A stretch of DNA of 64,000 nt from contig NZ_JAJOYT010000011.1 of the NCBI RefSeq assembly GCF_021290965.1, forward strand, positions 84,573-148,572. The letters are read 5' to 3'. Below the pieces are notes generated by a model. That model saw only the letters and a program-made list of their open reading frames with translations. It was not told the origin of the DNA and did not search any database. Every line of letters begins with the position of its first letter. Position 1 is the first letter of the stretch. Below are positions 52,890 to 62,393 of this stretch, one piece after another. The translations under genes were made by a program, and so were the position numbers. The stretch is from Rheinheimera faecalis (GTDB taxonomy: Bacteria; Pseudomonadota; Gammaproteobacteria; Enterobacterales; Alteromonadaceae).

Positions 52890-53855
52890 TTACCACCAAC
52901 GGCGGATTTTGAAATAGGCCAACAAGCCCACTGCCAATCCAAGCATCAGGCCCCAGGTAATATAGTAGCCAAAAGGGTTATCCAGCTCTGGCATATACTT
53001 AAAGTTCATCCCATAAACACCAACAATAAAAGTCAGTGGAATAAATACAGCACTGAGCATAGTCAGTACTTTCATCTTTTCGTTAATCTGATGCGACGAA
53101 GTAGAAATATAACTGCCAACCAAATCACTTAATTGGTCGTAGTACATCTGCGTCATGCTGTGTAGACGCTCAAACTTCTCGTAAAAATCACGTAATTCTA
53201 TCGAGTCAAAATGACGTTTAAATGGATGACTGGCATCTTCTTCGTATAAAAGGTCAGAAAACATTTCTTTTTGGTAAGCCAGATTGCGATCAATTTTACG
53301 AAATACCGAACGGTACTTCATAATTTGCGCCATTTTCTGATCGTTACCATTGGTTTGCATGCTGTCTTCCAGCTCACCCAATTCGTCTTCAAATTGCAGC
53401 AATTTTTCCAGATAAGTACCTGACACAGCGTGGATATATTTTTTGATCCAGTCTTTAAACTTATCAATACCCTGCATGGCAGAGAAGGGCAGATCAATTT
53501 TGCTGTCATCCAGATGACTATGGTATTTCACCAGAATCACCTGATCGTTAAACAGCACTGAAATTTGGCTATGCCCCGGGTAATCACTGAAATCAGGGCC
53601 AGAGAAACCACGCAAAATCAACAGGCTAAAGCTGTCGCTGAATTCCATCTTGGGTGGATGGCGTTCACGTAAAAAATCCTCAGCTATAACAGGGTGAATA
53701 CGGAAAAACTCCAGCACCTGTCGCTGTTCCATTTGGTTAGCGGCAGTTAAATTAATCCAGATTTTCGTATCGGATAACAATGGGTATCGCAGCGCCTGAA
53801 AATCGCTGATCTGCCATTGTTTTTGCTCCGGACAATACTGGTGAAGTTCTATCAT
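52890..53855 (-). CDS. corA: CorA-family magnesium/divalent cation transporter
   Basis: A 321-residue protein with a large cytosolic funnel domain (VLEFFRIHPVIAEDFLRERHPPKMEFSDS) and a long stalk helix, then two C-terminal helices bearing the pore signature YGMNF (LTFIVGVYGMNFKYMPELDNPFGY) and the basic end FKIRRWW. It forms pentamers in the inner membrane. ATG 53855 is preferred; the upstream frame adds 19 residues with no homology and no better ribosome-binding site. First gene of a corA-mgtE pair. Confidence 0.9.
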   Translation of the reverse strand: MIELHQYCPEQKQWQISDFQALRYPLLSDTKIWINLTAANQMEQRQVLEFFRIHPVIAEDFLRERHPPKMEFSDSFSLLILRGFSGPDFSDYPGHSQISVLFNDQVILVKYHSHLDDSKIDLPFSAMQGIDKFKDWIKKYIHAVSGTYLEKLLQFEDELGELEDSMQTNGNDQKMAQIMKYRSVFRKIDRNLAYQKEMFSDLLYEEDASHPFKRHFDSIELRDFYEKFERLHSMTQMYYDQLSDLVGSYISTSSHQINEKMKVLTMLSAVFIPLTFIVGVYGMNFKYMPELDNPFGYYITWGLMLGLAVGLLAYFKIRRWW

Positions 53856-54321
53856 GCTGCTGGCCTTTTGAATACTTTTGGCAGCATAAGCAAAAAGGCT
53901 ACAAGAATGCAATTGCTGTTGCGGATCTTGGACTTAGATTAAAGCGTTTGGTGGAAATCTGAGCAGGTTTGGGCTCGGTGATGTTTGAATTTCAGAGTTC
54001 TGGTTTGGGGACGTATTCACGGCCTGTCTGCGTGGACTATGCCTATACCGTCGCAATCAAACTCAGATGCAAATAGAAAAAACACATTCTCACGATCAGT
54101 TGAGAAATAATCCATCAAAAGGCGGGCGCCTCTACAGACCATGATAAAACCCGACACAATAACCCAGCCAAAAACGTGTTGTAGTATGACCAACTCGCCT
54201 TGTCGAATCTCTGTATCTCTGTGTTTAGCATGCCATTAAGGTAAAACCCGTGGCAAACCTGGCTGTTTGGTTCGTCATAAAAACATAAAACAAAAAAGTA
54301 TCAACAGACAGGGGTTAGACA
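53856..54321. other. divergent regulatory region between corA and the receptor gene
   Basis: About 460 bases with no supported gene. It contains promoters for corA-mgtE leftward and for the TonB-dependent receptor rightward. A loose dyad GTTGTAGTATGACCAAC (54178-54194; GTTG-N9-CAAC) lies about 130 bases before the receptor start and could bind the LytTR or another regulator; the symmetry is weak. Confidence 0.4.
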
Positions 54322-57012
54322 ATGCATAAACGTAACGCACTTTCGCTTGCGATAGCGATGGCATGCGCTTTTTCTGCTGCGGCGCAGCAGGCTGAAGTCA
54401 ATAATACAGCAACTACTCAATCTCAAGCCGTTGCCAATGAAACCGAGCTGGAAGTGATTTCAGTCACAGCCACCAAACGCAAAACCAAGCTAATGGAAAC
54501 ACCGGTGGCTATTTCAGCCCTGAGTGCAGCCCAACTGCAACAAAGCGGCGTTAACAATGTGGTGGATATCGCCAATTTAGTGCCGGGTCTGGATATTGCC
54601 GTCTCCTCAGAGCAGGCAGCACCTGTGATTACCATGCGTGGTATTCGTTCCACCAACATCACTGAACTGGGTGACCCTGCAGTGGGCGTGCATCTGGATG
54701 GTATTTATTCTCCACGTATGCAGGGCGCTCTGGCGTTGATGTATGACGTAGAGCGGGTTGAAGCTTTGCGTGGTCCGCAAGGGACTTTGTTTGGCCGTAA
54801 CTCTACAGTCGGCAGCATTAACGTACTGACGGCCAAGCCCGATATGAGCAGCACTTTTGGTAACCTCAATACGGAGATGGGTAAATTTAATGCTAAAAGT
54901 GTGGGCGGCATGTTTAACCTGGCAGTATCCGATGATTTTGCCGTGCGTTTCTCCGGCAAAGGTCTGAAGCGTGATTCTTATGTCGAAGGCTACTTCGACC
55001 CGAACCAATACGACACCCGTTATCTGCCCGCTGGTGTGCTGGACGCAGAAGTCATTTCTGAAAACTCCTATCAGGGCATAGGCCAAACCTTAACCCAACG
55101 CGAAAACTGGTGGATAGATGCGGCAGGTACAGATCCTGAAGCACAAAAAGTGCGGGCTTTAACTGCGGCTGATAAAAGCGACTTTTACAACAACGCCAAT
55201 GAGCATTCATTCCGCGTCAGCACCTTGTGGGAACCTGTTGCAGGTAATTTCTCCAACCACACTGTGTTCCAGTACTACAAAAACGACAGTGCCGGCTCTA
55301 CGGACATGGTGAACTGTGACAAATTGCGTGGCAGACCCACAGAGTTTGGTGGCGACTGTTCCAACTTTTTACCAAGCGACAACACTTATCAGGCCGTGGT
55401 GAACGTGCCGGGTAAACTGGAGCTGGACATCACTTACCTGCGTAACACTTTAAACTATGAACTGACTGACGAGTTAGATCTTGTCTGGTTGGCAGGCTAT
55501 GAAGATATGAAGCGCCAATCGGCTCAGGATATTGAGACCGGTCTGGATGTCTGGGATGGCGCTATGTTTTTCCTCGATGGTACAGGCGCACGTTCTTATT
55601 CCACTGAGTTGCAATTGCAGTCGGATGAGCTGGGTGATTTAGTCTGGATCGCAGGCGTAAACCTGTTCCATGAAAAAACCTCTACTGTGGGTTATTACGA
55701 CAACCCTATGGACGACAAAGCCTTTTGGGATCAGCCAGACCGTTCTACCGACGCTTTGGCTGTTTTCGGTCAGGCGACGTACAACTTAACTTCTGATCTG
55801 CACCTGACCTTAGGTTACCGTTTCAGTGACGAAACCAAAGAGGACAAAGGCGGCCGTACTTTACGTTGTTCCAATGCCGATGGTTGTGCACCGGGCTGGT
55901 ATAACCGCACTGTGTTGTCCGATCTGCCAACCAATGCCTTTGAAGATCCGTCTATCTATAAATCCTCTTTTGCTAATGACAACAAAGGTAGCTGGCAAAA
56001 CAATGACTTCCGTCTGGGCCTTGACTACGACCTTAGTGAAAACACCATGTTGTATGGCTATGTGGCCTCAGGCTTTAAAGCTGGTGGTATAGGCGATGTG
56101 TTTGAAGTGGTCAATGACAGAACAGGTCAGGTACAACGTATTGAAACCCAGTTTGATCCTGAGCAGGTTGTGACTTATGAGCTGGGCACAAAAACCAGCT
56201 TGTTAGATAATTCGCTGAACTTACAAGCCGTGTTTTTCTATACCGACTACACAGATATGCAGTATGCCTCTGTAGGTTCTGTTGGCACAGTGGAACGTTT
56301 GGCTCCGGTAGAAAACCCGGATGGCAGCCCTGTATTGGATGCCAACGGTCAGCCTGTGCTGGATTACCGCAATATGCCGGTCGTGGCTTATTACACTCAA
56401 AACGTACCGGGTTCGACTATCAAAGGTTTAGAGCTGGAATTTGACTGGAAACCTTATCCTGCAGGCCGTATCAACGGTTATGTCACCTGGACTGATGCCC
56501 GTGTGACCGAAGACTGGATCACCAAGTGGGATTACGACCCGGAGTATCTGTTTGGTTTGTCCTATGAAGAGTCTATTGACCCTGAAAACGACATGCTGAC
56601 CACTAACCTCAAAGGTAATCAGCTGGCGATGGTGCCAAAATACACAGCCAACTTAAGTTACACCCATAGCTTTGATTTGGGCAGCTACGGTTTTATCCAC
56701 GGCTGGTTTAATCTGAGTTGGAAAGATAAGTCCTACAACACCATCTGGAACGTCGACAGACATCTGGACGATATGGACTTTGCAGTGTCTGACGAAGCTG
56801 TAGGTTATATAGACGATCGCAGAGACGCTCATACCATAGCCAACGCTTCACTGAAATATGAGCCGGTCGGCCAGGTCTGGTTTGCTGAACTCTTTGTCAG
56901 CAACGCCACGGACGAAACTGTCCAGCAATGGAGTAACACAGGTAAGGGCTTCCCGAAAGGCAGTTTTAATATGCCAAGGTATTATGGGGTGCGTGCTGGC
57001 TTTAATTTCTAA
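54322..57012 (+). CDS. TonB-dependent receptor, probable oligosaccharide uptake
   Basis: An 896-residue outer-membrane receptor: signal peptide (MHKRNALSLAIAMACAFSAAAQ), TonB box region (LEVISVTATKRKTKLMETPVAISALSA), plug domain (VVDIANLVPGLDIAV, VITMRGIRS, DGIYSPRMQGAL, VEALRGPQGTLFGRNSTVGSINVLTAKP) and a 22-strand-size barrel ending MPRYYGVRAGFNF. Cys pairs sit in extracellular loops (NCDKLRG...DCSNF, LRCSNADGCAPG). The downstream GH3 exo-glucanase suggests that the cargo is a beta-glucan oligosaccharide; iron or vitamins are not excluded. A terminator separates it from the GH3 gene. Confidence 0.88.
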   Translation: MHKRNALSLAIAMACAFSAAAQQAEVNNTATTQSQAVANETELEVISVTATKRKTKLMETPVAISALSAAQLQQSGVNNVVDIANLVPGLDIAVSSEQAAPVITMRGIRSTNITELGDPAVGVHLDGIYSPRMQGALALMYDVERVEALRGPQGTLFGRNSTVGSINVLTAKPDMSSTFGNLNTEMGKFNAKSVGGMFNLAVSDDFAVRFSGKGLKRDSYVEGYFDPNQYDTRYLPAGVLDAEVISENSYQGIGQTLTQRENWWIDAAGTDPEAQKVRALTAADKSDFYNNANEHSFRVSTLWEPVAGNFSNHTVFQYYKNDSAGSTDMVNCDKLRGRPTEFGGDCSNFLPSDNTYQAVVNVPGKLELDITYLRNTLNYELTDELDLVWLAGYEDMKRQSAQDIETGLDVWDGAMFFLDGTGARSYSTELQLQSDELGDLVWIAGVNLFHEKTSTVGYYDNPMDDKAFWDQPDRSTDALAVFGQATYNLTSDLHLTLGYRFSDETKEDKGGRTLRCSNADGCAPGWYNRTVLSDLPTNAFEDPSIYKSSFANDNKGSWQNNDFRLGLDYDLSENTMLYGYVASGFKAGGIGDVFEVVNDRTGQVQRIETQFDPEQVVTYELGTKTSLLDNSLNLQAVFFYTDYTDMQYASVGSVGTVERLAPVENPDGSPVLDANGQPVLDYRNMPVVAYYTQNVPGSTIKGLELEFDWKPYPAGRINGYVTWTDARVTEDWITKWDYDPEYLFGLSYEESIDPENDMLTTNLKGNQLAMVPKYTANLSYTHSFDLGSYGFIHGWFNLSWKDKSYNTIWNVDRHLDDMDFAVSDEAVGYIDDRRDAHTIANASLKYEPVGQVWFAELFVSNATDETVQQWSNTGKGFPKGSFNMPRYYGVRAGFNF

Positions 57013-57029
57013 GCTTAACCACTAGTGCA

Positions 57030-57065
57030 GAAACCGCTCCGTCGTACTGAGCGGTTTCTTTTTAT
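57030..57065 (+). terminator. terminator between the receptor and GH3 genes
   Basis: GAAACCGCTC / GAGCGGTTTC stem with a nine-base loop followed by TTTTTAT, 18 bases after the receptor stop codon. The GH3 gene therefore needs its own promoter or partial readthrough. Confidence 0.88.
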
Positions 57066-57121
57066 CTGGCGCTTAACACCTGATCGGGTGAGGCGTTGTG
57101 ACTACGCGAAGGAAGATGTTC

Positions 57122-59761
57122 ATGATCAGTACCAAGAGCAATAAAACTCTTATTAAAACCCTCCACAAAAAGCAAAAAGTGGCATTGCTGAGCTTAGCGC
57201 TGGTAACTGCGGCTCAAGCCACAGCCGCTGACACTCAGGCAGGAAACAAGGCAGAAGTAAAAACAGCCCAGGCTGCCGCTTTACCGCAAACAGTGCAGTG
57301 GCCTTATGTCAACACGGGGTTAAAGCGCGACCCAGAACTGGAAAAAGTACTGGATCAGATATTAGCTCGCATGACCTTGGGACAAAAAGTAGCGCAGATG
57401 ATCCAGCCGGAGATTGGTTATTTGTCCGTAGCACAAATGCGCAAGTATGGTTTTGGTTCTTACCTCAATGGTGGTAATACAGCGCCTTATGGTCAAAAAC
57501 AAGCAACGGCTGAAGTCTGGTTAAAATACGCTGACGAAATGTATGAAGCCTCTGTGGATGCTAAAGAAGATGGTAGTCGTATTCCAACTATTTGGGGCAC
57601 AGATGCTATGCATGGTCACAGCAATGTCTATGGCGCTACCTTGTTTCCACACAATATAGGTTTGGGCGCAGCCCATGATCCAGAGCTGATCCACCGTATT
57701 GGTGTGGCAACCGCTAAAGAAGTCGCGGTCACAGGTATTGAATGGAGCTTTGCGCCTACAGTGGCTGTAGTGCGGGATGACCGTTGGGGCCGTACGTACG
57801 AGAGTTATTCTGAAGACCCTGCCATAGTCAAAGCCTACGCCGGGCAGATGGTGTCGGGTTTGCAGGGTACCTTGGGTAAAGATTTTCTGCAGGGTTTTGG
57901 CCGTATCGCCACAGCTAAACACTTTGTTGGCGATGGCGGCACTGAAAAAGGTATAGACCGCGGTGACACCTTGATTGATGAACAAGGCCTGCGTGATATT
58001 CACGCAGCAGGTTACATGACGGCAGTTCAGGCGGGCGTGCAGTCTGTGATGGCGTCCTTTAACAGCTGGAATGGTGTGCGCTTGCATGGCCATAAATACC
58101 TGCTGACCGACGTTTTGAAAAACCAAATGGGTTTTGATGGCTTTGTGGTCACGGACTGGAACGGTCATAAGTTTGTTGAAGGTTGTGATCTGGAGCAGTG
58201 CGCCGGTGCTATTAATGCCGGTGTGGATGTACTGATGGTGCCAGAGCACTTTGAAGCTTTTTATCACAACACTGTGCGTCAGGTGGAGCAGGGCATTATT
58301 CCGCAAGCCCGGATTGATGATGCGGTGCGCCGCTTTTTACGGGCAAAAATTCGCTGGGGCCTGCTGGAGCGTGGTAAACCATCCAGTCGGGTTGAATCTG
58401 CGCAAATGGCTGTGTTTAACAGTCAGGAGCACAAGGAACTCGGGCGTGAGGCGGTGCGGAAATCTTTAGTGCTGCTGAAAAACAACGGAAAAGTACTGCC
58501 CCTGTCGGCAAAAAGCCGGGTGCTGGTGGCTGGTGATGGCGCTGATAACATAGCGAAACAAGCAGGTGGCTGGAGTGTGTCCTGGCAGGGCACAGACAAC
58601 ACCAACGCTGATTTCCCCAATGCCACTTCTGTTTATCAGGGCATAGCTCAACAGGTAAAAGCTGCTGGCGGTCAAGTAGAACTGACGGTCGATGGCCACT
58701 ACAGCCAAAAACCTGACGTAGCTCTGGTGGTGATAGGTGAAAACCCATACGCCGAGTGGTTTGGCGATATACAGCAATTGGAATACCAGCATGGCGACAA
58801 GCGTGATTTAGCTTTGATCAAAAAGCTAAAGCAACAAGGTATTCCGGTGGTGACGGTATTTTTAACAGGCCGGCCGCTGTGGACCAATAAAGAGCTAAAC
58901 GCATCGGATGCTTTTGTCGTGGCTTGGTTACCTGGCTCTGAAGGACAAGGCGTGGCTGATGTGTTGTTTGCTGATACAGAGGGCAAAGCCCGTTATGATT
59001 TTCAGGGCAAACTGAGTTTTTCCTGGCCACGTTTTGACCATCAGTTTGTGCTGAATAAAGGCGATGCGAACTATGACCCTTTGTTTGCTTATGGTTATGG
59101 CTTAACCTACGCCGACCACAAAGAACTGGGCCAATTCTCTGAGCAGGTTTCGACAACAACAGCATCAGGTTCTGATAATGGTATTCAGCCGCTGTTTTTA
59201 CGTAACTTAGCTGCAGATATGGCCTGGGTGTTGTCGGACGCCAGCGCAGCGGGTTCTGAAAACACTGCGGCTTTGATTACTACACCTTTTGGTGTCAGTA
59301 CAGATGGTAAAAGTTTGGCTATGCAGTCGGTGAACTTGTCCTATCAGGAAGATGGCCGACAGTTGCGCTGGAATGCGACTGCAAAAGCATCAGCCAGCTT
59401 GCGTTATATCAAGCCTGTTGCCGCTTCCAAACACAACACAGCCAAAGCACTACGTTTTAGCTTACGTTTTGACCAGCAAGTACCAAAAGAGCTCAATCTT
59501 GCCGTGCTTTGTGATCAACAAGGTAGTTGTTTGCGCCGGTTGTCGCTTGCAGAACCTCTGGCGCACTTAAAGCCTGGTGTGTGGCATACTGTCGAAGTGG
59601 CATTGGATTGTGCTGACGCATCTGCCGTAAAACGGATTTCAGATGCCTTGGTATTCAGTTCAAGTGGACAACATAGTCTGGCTGTGGCTGATATGGTGCT
59701 TTCTGCACAAAAGACAGCAACTGCTGCTAAAGACTTTGTGCTGATAGGCTGCGCTAATTAA
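57122..59761 (+). CDS. glycoside hydrolase family 3, exo-beta-1,3/1,4-glucanase (ExoP-like)
   Basis: An 879-residue exported enzyme. After a signal peptide (VALLSLALVTAAQATAAD) come the GH3 (alpha/beta)8 domain (LARMTLGQKVAQMIQPEIG, PTIWGTDAMHGHSNVYGATLFPHNIGLGA, KHFVGDGGTEKGIDRGD) with catalytic Asp in GFVVTDWNGH, the C-terminal alpha/beta sandwich (VLLKNNGKVLPL, LPGSEGQGVADVLF), and an extra beta-sandwich of about 180 residues like that of Pseudoalteromonas ExoP. It releases glucose from beta-glucans in the periplasm or at the surface. Start ATG 57122 has AAGGA at better spacing than ATG 57116. Confidence 0.9.
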   Translation: MISTKSNKTLIKTLHKKQKVALLSLALVTAAQATAADTQAGNKAEVKTAQAAALPQTVQWPYVNTGLKRDPELEKVLDQILARMTLGQKVAQMIQPEIGYLSVAQMRKYGFGSYLNGGNTAPYGQKQATAEVWLKYADEMYEASVDAKEDGSRIPTIWGTDAMHGHSNVYGATLFPHNIGLGAAHDPELIHRIGVATAKEVAVTGIEWSFAPTVAVVRDDRWGRTYESYSEDPAIVKAYAGQMVSGLQGTLGKDFLQGFGRIATAKHFVGDGGTEKGIDRGDTLIDEQGLRDIHAAGYMTAVQAGVQSVMASFNSWNGVRLHGHKYLLTDVLKNQMGFDGFVVTDWNGHKFVEGCDLEQCAGAINAGVDVLMVPEHFEAFYHNTVRQVEQGIIPQARIDDAVRRFLRAKIRWGLLERGKPSSRVESAQMAVFNSQEHKELGREAVRKSLVLLKNNGKVLPLSAKSRVLVAGDGADNIAKQAGGWSVSWQGTDNTNADFPNATSVYQGIAQQVKAAGGQVELTVDGHYSQKPDVALVVIGENPYAEWFGDIQQLEYQHGDKRDLALIKKLKQQGIPVVTVFLTGRPLWTNKELNASDAFVVAWLPGSEGQGVADVLFADTEGKARYDFQGKLSFSWPRFDHQFVLNKGDANYDPLFAYGYGLTYADHKELGQFSEQVSTTTASGSDNGIQPLFLRNLAADMAWVLSDASAAGSENTAALITTPFGVSTDGKSLAMQSVNLSYQEDGRQLRWNATAKASASLRYIKPVAASKHNTAKALRFSLRFDQQVPKELNLAVLCDQQGSCLRRLSLAEPLAHLKPGVWHTVEVALDCADASAVKRISDALVFSSSGQHSLAVADMVLSAQKTATAAKDFVLIGCAN

Positions 59762-59786
59762 CCAGCCTGATCACAGATAAAACATT

Positions 59787-59818
59787 AAAAGTGGTGTCGG
59801 AAGCGGCACCATTTTTTG
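59787..59818 (+). terminator. terminator after the GH3 gene
   Basis: TGGTGTCG-GAAG-CGGCACCA (one G-U pair, tetraloop) is followed by TTTTTTG, 31 bases downstream of the GH3 stop and 25 bases before the kinase start. Confidence 0.85.
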
Positions 59819-59842
59819 TTTCTTTTGAATTGGAATTAAATA

Positions 59843-60913
59843 GTGTTGCAATCTTTAAGTCGTAATCAGCTGTTCTGGCTCTGTCAAACCGGCGGCTGGG
59901 CAGTGTATGCAGTGCTGACAGCCCTGATGATTAAAATTCCCAGCCAGGAACCCTGGCAGGTGGCTTTGCCTCATCTGCTGTTGGATACCAGTTTTGGTTT
60001 TATGCTTACCCTGCTGCTGCGGGCCTGGTTTGGCCGGGTTAGCGCGCAACAAAACCGCTCAAAAATTCTGTGGCATCTGCCAATAATTCTGATCAGTTGC
60101 CTGGTCTGGACTCAGTGGAAGTGGCTGACCTTACAGTGGCTCTATGGCCAGATCTGGCAATCCATGACCTGGTTCGATGTCGGCACCTGGAACTCGGCTT
60201 CTTTAACTATTTTATTAACCTGGACTGCCTTGTATTACGCCTCCAAAGCCACCTTCGAAACTATGGAGCAGCGGCAAAAAGCGGCAGAAGCTATTCATTT
60301 GGCCAAAGAAGCCCAGTTAAAGATGCTGCGTTATCAGTTGAACCCGCATTTTATGTTTAACAGCATTAATGCCATTTGCACCTTAATTTTAAAGCAGGAG
60401 AATCAACATGCAGTCTCCATGCTGGAAAAACTCTGCGATTTGCTGCGTTACAGCTTGTACACAGACCCTTTAGCTAAAGTGACAGTGGCCGAAGAGATAC
60501 TGATCTTACAAACCTACTTTGATGTGGAGCAGTGCCGATTCAGAAATAAGCTGAATGTGTCTGTAGTGGCCGATGACGAAGTAAAAGGCCTGTTGATGCC
60601 GTCTTTATTATTACAACCGCTGGCAGAAAATGCGCTGAAGCATGGCATGCGTATGTCGCAACAAAGTTATGCTATTTCAGTCAGCTTTAGCCAGCACAAC
60701 GGCCAGTTGTTGATCCGTATGCTGGACAACGGCAGCGGTTTTATAGAGCAACCTGATGCAGCTTCTACAGGCATAGGTTTACACAATTGTGAGGAGCGGT
60801 TAGCGCTGATTTACCCTGATCAAAGCTCCTTTAGTTTTGGCAACAGAGAGGAAGAAGGGGCCTGGATCCAGATCTGTATTCCAAAAGAATTAGCAGGCGG
60901 GCAAAAAACGTGA
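59843..60913 (+). CDS. LytS/YehU-type sensor histidine kinase
   Basis: A 356-residue membrane kinase with four predicted helices in the first 140 residues (WAVYAVLTALMIKI, LLLDTSFGFMLTLLLRAWF, ILWHLPIILISCLVWTQW, LTILLTWTALYYA). The His-kinase domain has LRYQLNPHFMFNSINAICTLI (phospho-His in NPHF), and the ATPase part has PSLLLQPLAENALKHG and LDNGSGF...GIGLHNCEERL. It starts with GTG. It overlaps the LytTR regulator gene by four bases. Placed directly after the TonB receptor and GH3 genes, it may sense beta-glucan breakdown products; that is inference from position. Confidence 0.9.
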   Translation: MLQSLSRNQLFWLCQTGGWAVYAVLTALMIKIPSQEPWQVALPHLLLDTSFGFMLTLLLRAWFGRVSAQQNRSKILWHLPIILISCLVWTQWKWLTLQWLYGQIWQSMTWFDVGTWNSASLTILLTWTALYYASKATFETMEQRQKAAEAIHLAKEAQLKMLRYQLNPHFMFNSINAICTLILKQENQHAVSMLEKLCDLLRYSLYTDPLAKVTVAEEILILQTYFDVEQCRFRNKLNVSVVADDEVKGLLMPSLLLQPLAENALKHGMRMSQQSYAISVSFSQHNGQLLIRMLDNGSGFIEQPDAASTGIGLHNCEERLALIYPDQSSFSFGNREEEGAWIQICIPKELAGGQKT

Positions 60914-61752
60914 GCAGTGTAAGACTATTAAACACTCTGATCGTGGATGACGAGCCAGCCGCTATTGAAGGCCTGCGATTGCGGCTGGATGCTTTTCCAC
61001 AAATCCGGGTAATAGGCGAAGCCAATAGCGTGGCTGAAGCTATCACTCTAATCAACGTTCAGATGCCTGATCTGATTTTTCTGGATATTGAAATGCCAGA
61101 GCAAAGCGGTTTTGATCTGATCCGCCAACTTCAACCCGAACTTTGCCCTGCTATTGTCTTTGTCACAGCTTTTCATCAGCACGCGGTCAAAGCCTTTGAA
61201 GTGAGAGCCCTCGATTACTTGTTAAAGCCAGTGAAGCTGGAACGTTTAGCTGAAGCTATAACCAGGGTTTGTGAACTGACCACCAGCAGAGCTGACAAAG
61301 CACAACTGCTTTCTGCTGCGGCAGATATTGCCAAAGAAGTACAGGATGCTGGGGGCCGTGTTGATAGTACAAAGAATGCAGAGAGGGTCGCGGACGCAGC
61401 TGAGCCGCAATACAACATAGAAATGCAGAAACTGGTGATCCAGGATGGACGTAACCCCATTCAGTTGATCCCTTATCAGGACATTATCTGGATAGACGCC
61501 GCCGGCGATTACATGTGTGTGCATACTCAAGCTGAAACTTACGTGATGCGTGCCCGACTAAAAAGCCTGATTGATGAGCGCTTACCAGATGTTTTTGTCC
61601 GCATTCATAAATCAACAGTGGTGAACCTGACCTATATCGAAAAACTACAACCGCTCTGTAACTCGGAGTACAACGCTGTATTGCTGAATCAAAAAGTGCT
61701 GAAAGTCAGCCGTACTTATGCCAGAGCCTTGAAACAGAGGTTGTTGGGGTAG
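60910..61752 (+). CDS. LytTR-family response regulator
   Basis: A 280-residue regulator: receiver domain with IVDDEPAAIE, phospho-acceptor Asp59 (LIFLDIEMPEQSG), VTAFHQHAVKAFEVRALDYLLKPV, and a C-terminal LytTR DNA-binding domain (DIIWIDAAGDYMCVHTQAETYVMRARLKSLIDERLPDVFVRIHKSTVVNLTYIEKL, then LKVSRTYARALKQRL). The linker between the domains (about residues 130-175) is longer than usual and charged. GTG start, coupled to the kinase. It is the last chromosomal-type gene before the integron-like region. Confidence 0.92.
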   Translation: MSSVRLLNTLIVDDEPAAIEGLRLRLDAFPQIRVIGEANSVAEAITLINVQMPDLIFLDIEMPEQSGFDLIRQLQPELCPAIVFVTAFHQHAVKAFEVRALDYLLKPVKLERLAEAITRVCELTTSRADKAQLLSAAADIAKEVQDAGGRVDSTKNAERVADAAEPQYNIEMQKLVIQDGRNPIQLIPYQDIIWIDAAGDYMCVHTQAETYVMRARLKSLIDERLPDVFVRIHKSTVVNLTYIEKLQPLCNSEYNAVLLNQKVLKVSRTYARALKQRLLG

Positions 61753-61842
61753 GGCAGCCGCAGTGTTTTGAACCGCGACATGAAGGAATTGTTTCGATCG
61801 ACAGATTTAGTGGTAATTGACTGCTAAGAGCTAATTGAAGAC

Positions 61843-61918
61843 ATTAACGCCCGCCACACAGACGAGCAACTTGTTGTGAGTCCAGCACCATAGGTGCGGT
61901 GTGCTGGCGTTTGTTATC
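61843..61918 (-). repeat. attC-like integron recombination site (last of the array)
   Basis: On the minus strand it begins GATAACAAACGCC and ends GGCGGGCGTTAATG, the outer inverted ends seen in attC/VCR sites, enclosing internal hairpins (CCAGCAC / GTGCTGG and TGTG/CACA arms). The stop codon of the HEPN gene lies within the first end, as is usual for cassettes. Its position next to the LytTR gene makes it the distal boundary of the array. Confidence 0.72.
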
Positions 61919-62381
61919 TCGCATTTCCATGAATAGCCTCTCGCAAATTCTGGTCTGTGCTCAGAAGGTGCTGCAGTAGTATCAATGACTTTGAGAGCAA
62001 CTCCTCACTACGGTCAGGGTCTATCCAACGCCCATTGAACTTTCCGCCGTGGTAGAGATTATTTCGTACACGACGGATGTGGGCAAACAGGATTTGTACT
62101 GAGCGCTCGACATTTGCTACATCAGCCCACTCAACGGAACCATTAATCCATACTTGACGCTTAGGAGGTTCTTCAAGTAAGTATGTTCTAGCATCTATGA
62201 CAGCCTGGTCTTGTGATTGAAGCAGTGCCACTCCGATCTCGTTTGCGAAACGATCCCAGTCAGGTTCCGCCGCGTCTGCTTTTCCAGCTCGGCCATAACC
62301 CATAGCCTTCAGCGCATACTCATATTGCGCGAAGAGTTTAAAGAATCTGTAAGATAGTTTATCGAGTTCCATTGGTCTCAT
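61914..62381 (-). CDS. HEPN-like protein with an RNNLYH motif, integron cassette gene
   Basis: A 155-residue, largely helical cytosolic protein. The key stretch ILFAHIRRVRNNLYHGGKFNGRWID contains R-x4-H, the catalytic pattern of HEPN ribonucleases found in toxin-antitoxin, Apea-like and abortive-infection proteins. The N-terminus (LDKLSYRFFKLFAQYEYALKAMGYGR) is a helix of the same kind. I recall a widespread but uncharacterised family with RRVRNNLFHGG. It follows the 62394-62837 gene by 12 bases and ends inside an attC-like site, so the two form one cassette. An RNase role is inference. Confidence 0.72.
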   Translation of the reverse strand: MRPMELDKLSYRFFKLFAQYEYALKAMGYGRAGKADAAEPDWDRFANEIGVALLQSQDQAVIDARTYLLEEPPKRQVWINGSVEWADVANVERSVQILFAHIRRVRNNLYHGGKFNGRWIDPDRSEELLSKSLILLQHLLSTDQNLREAIHGNAR

Positions 62382-62393
62382 CTTTGCACGCTA

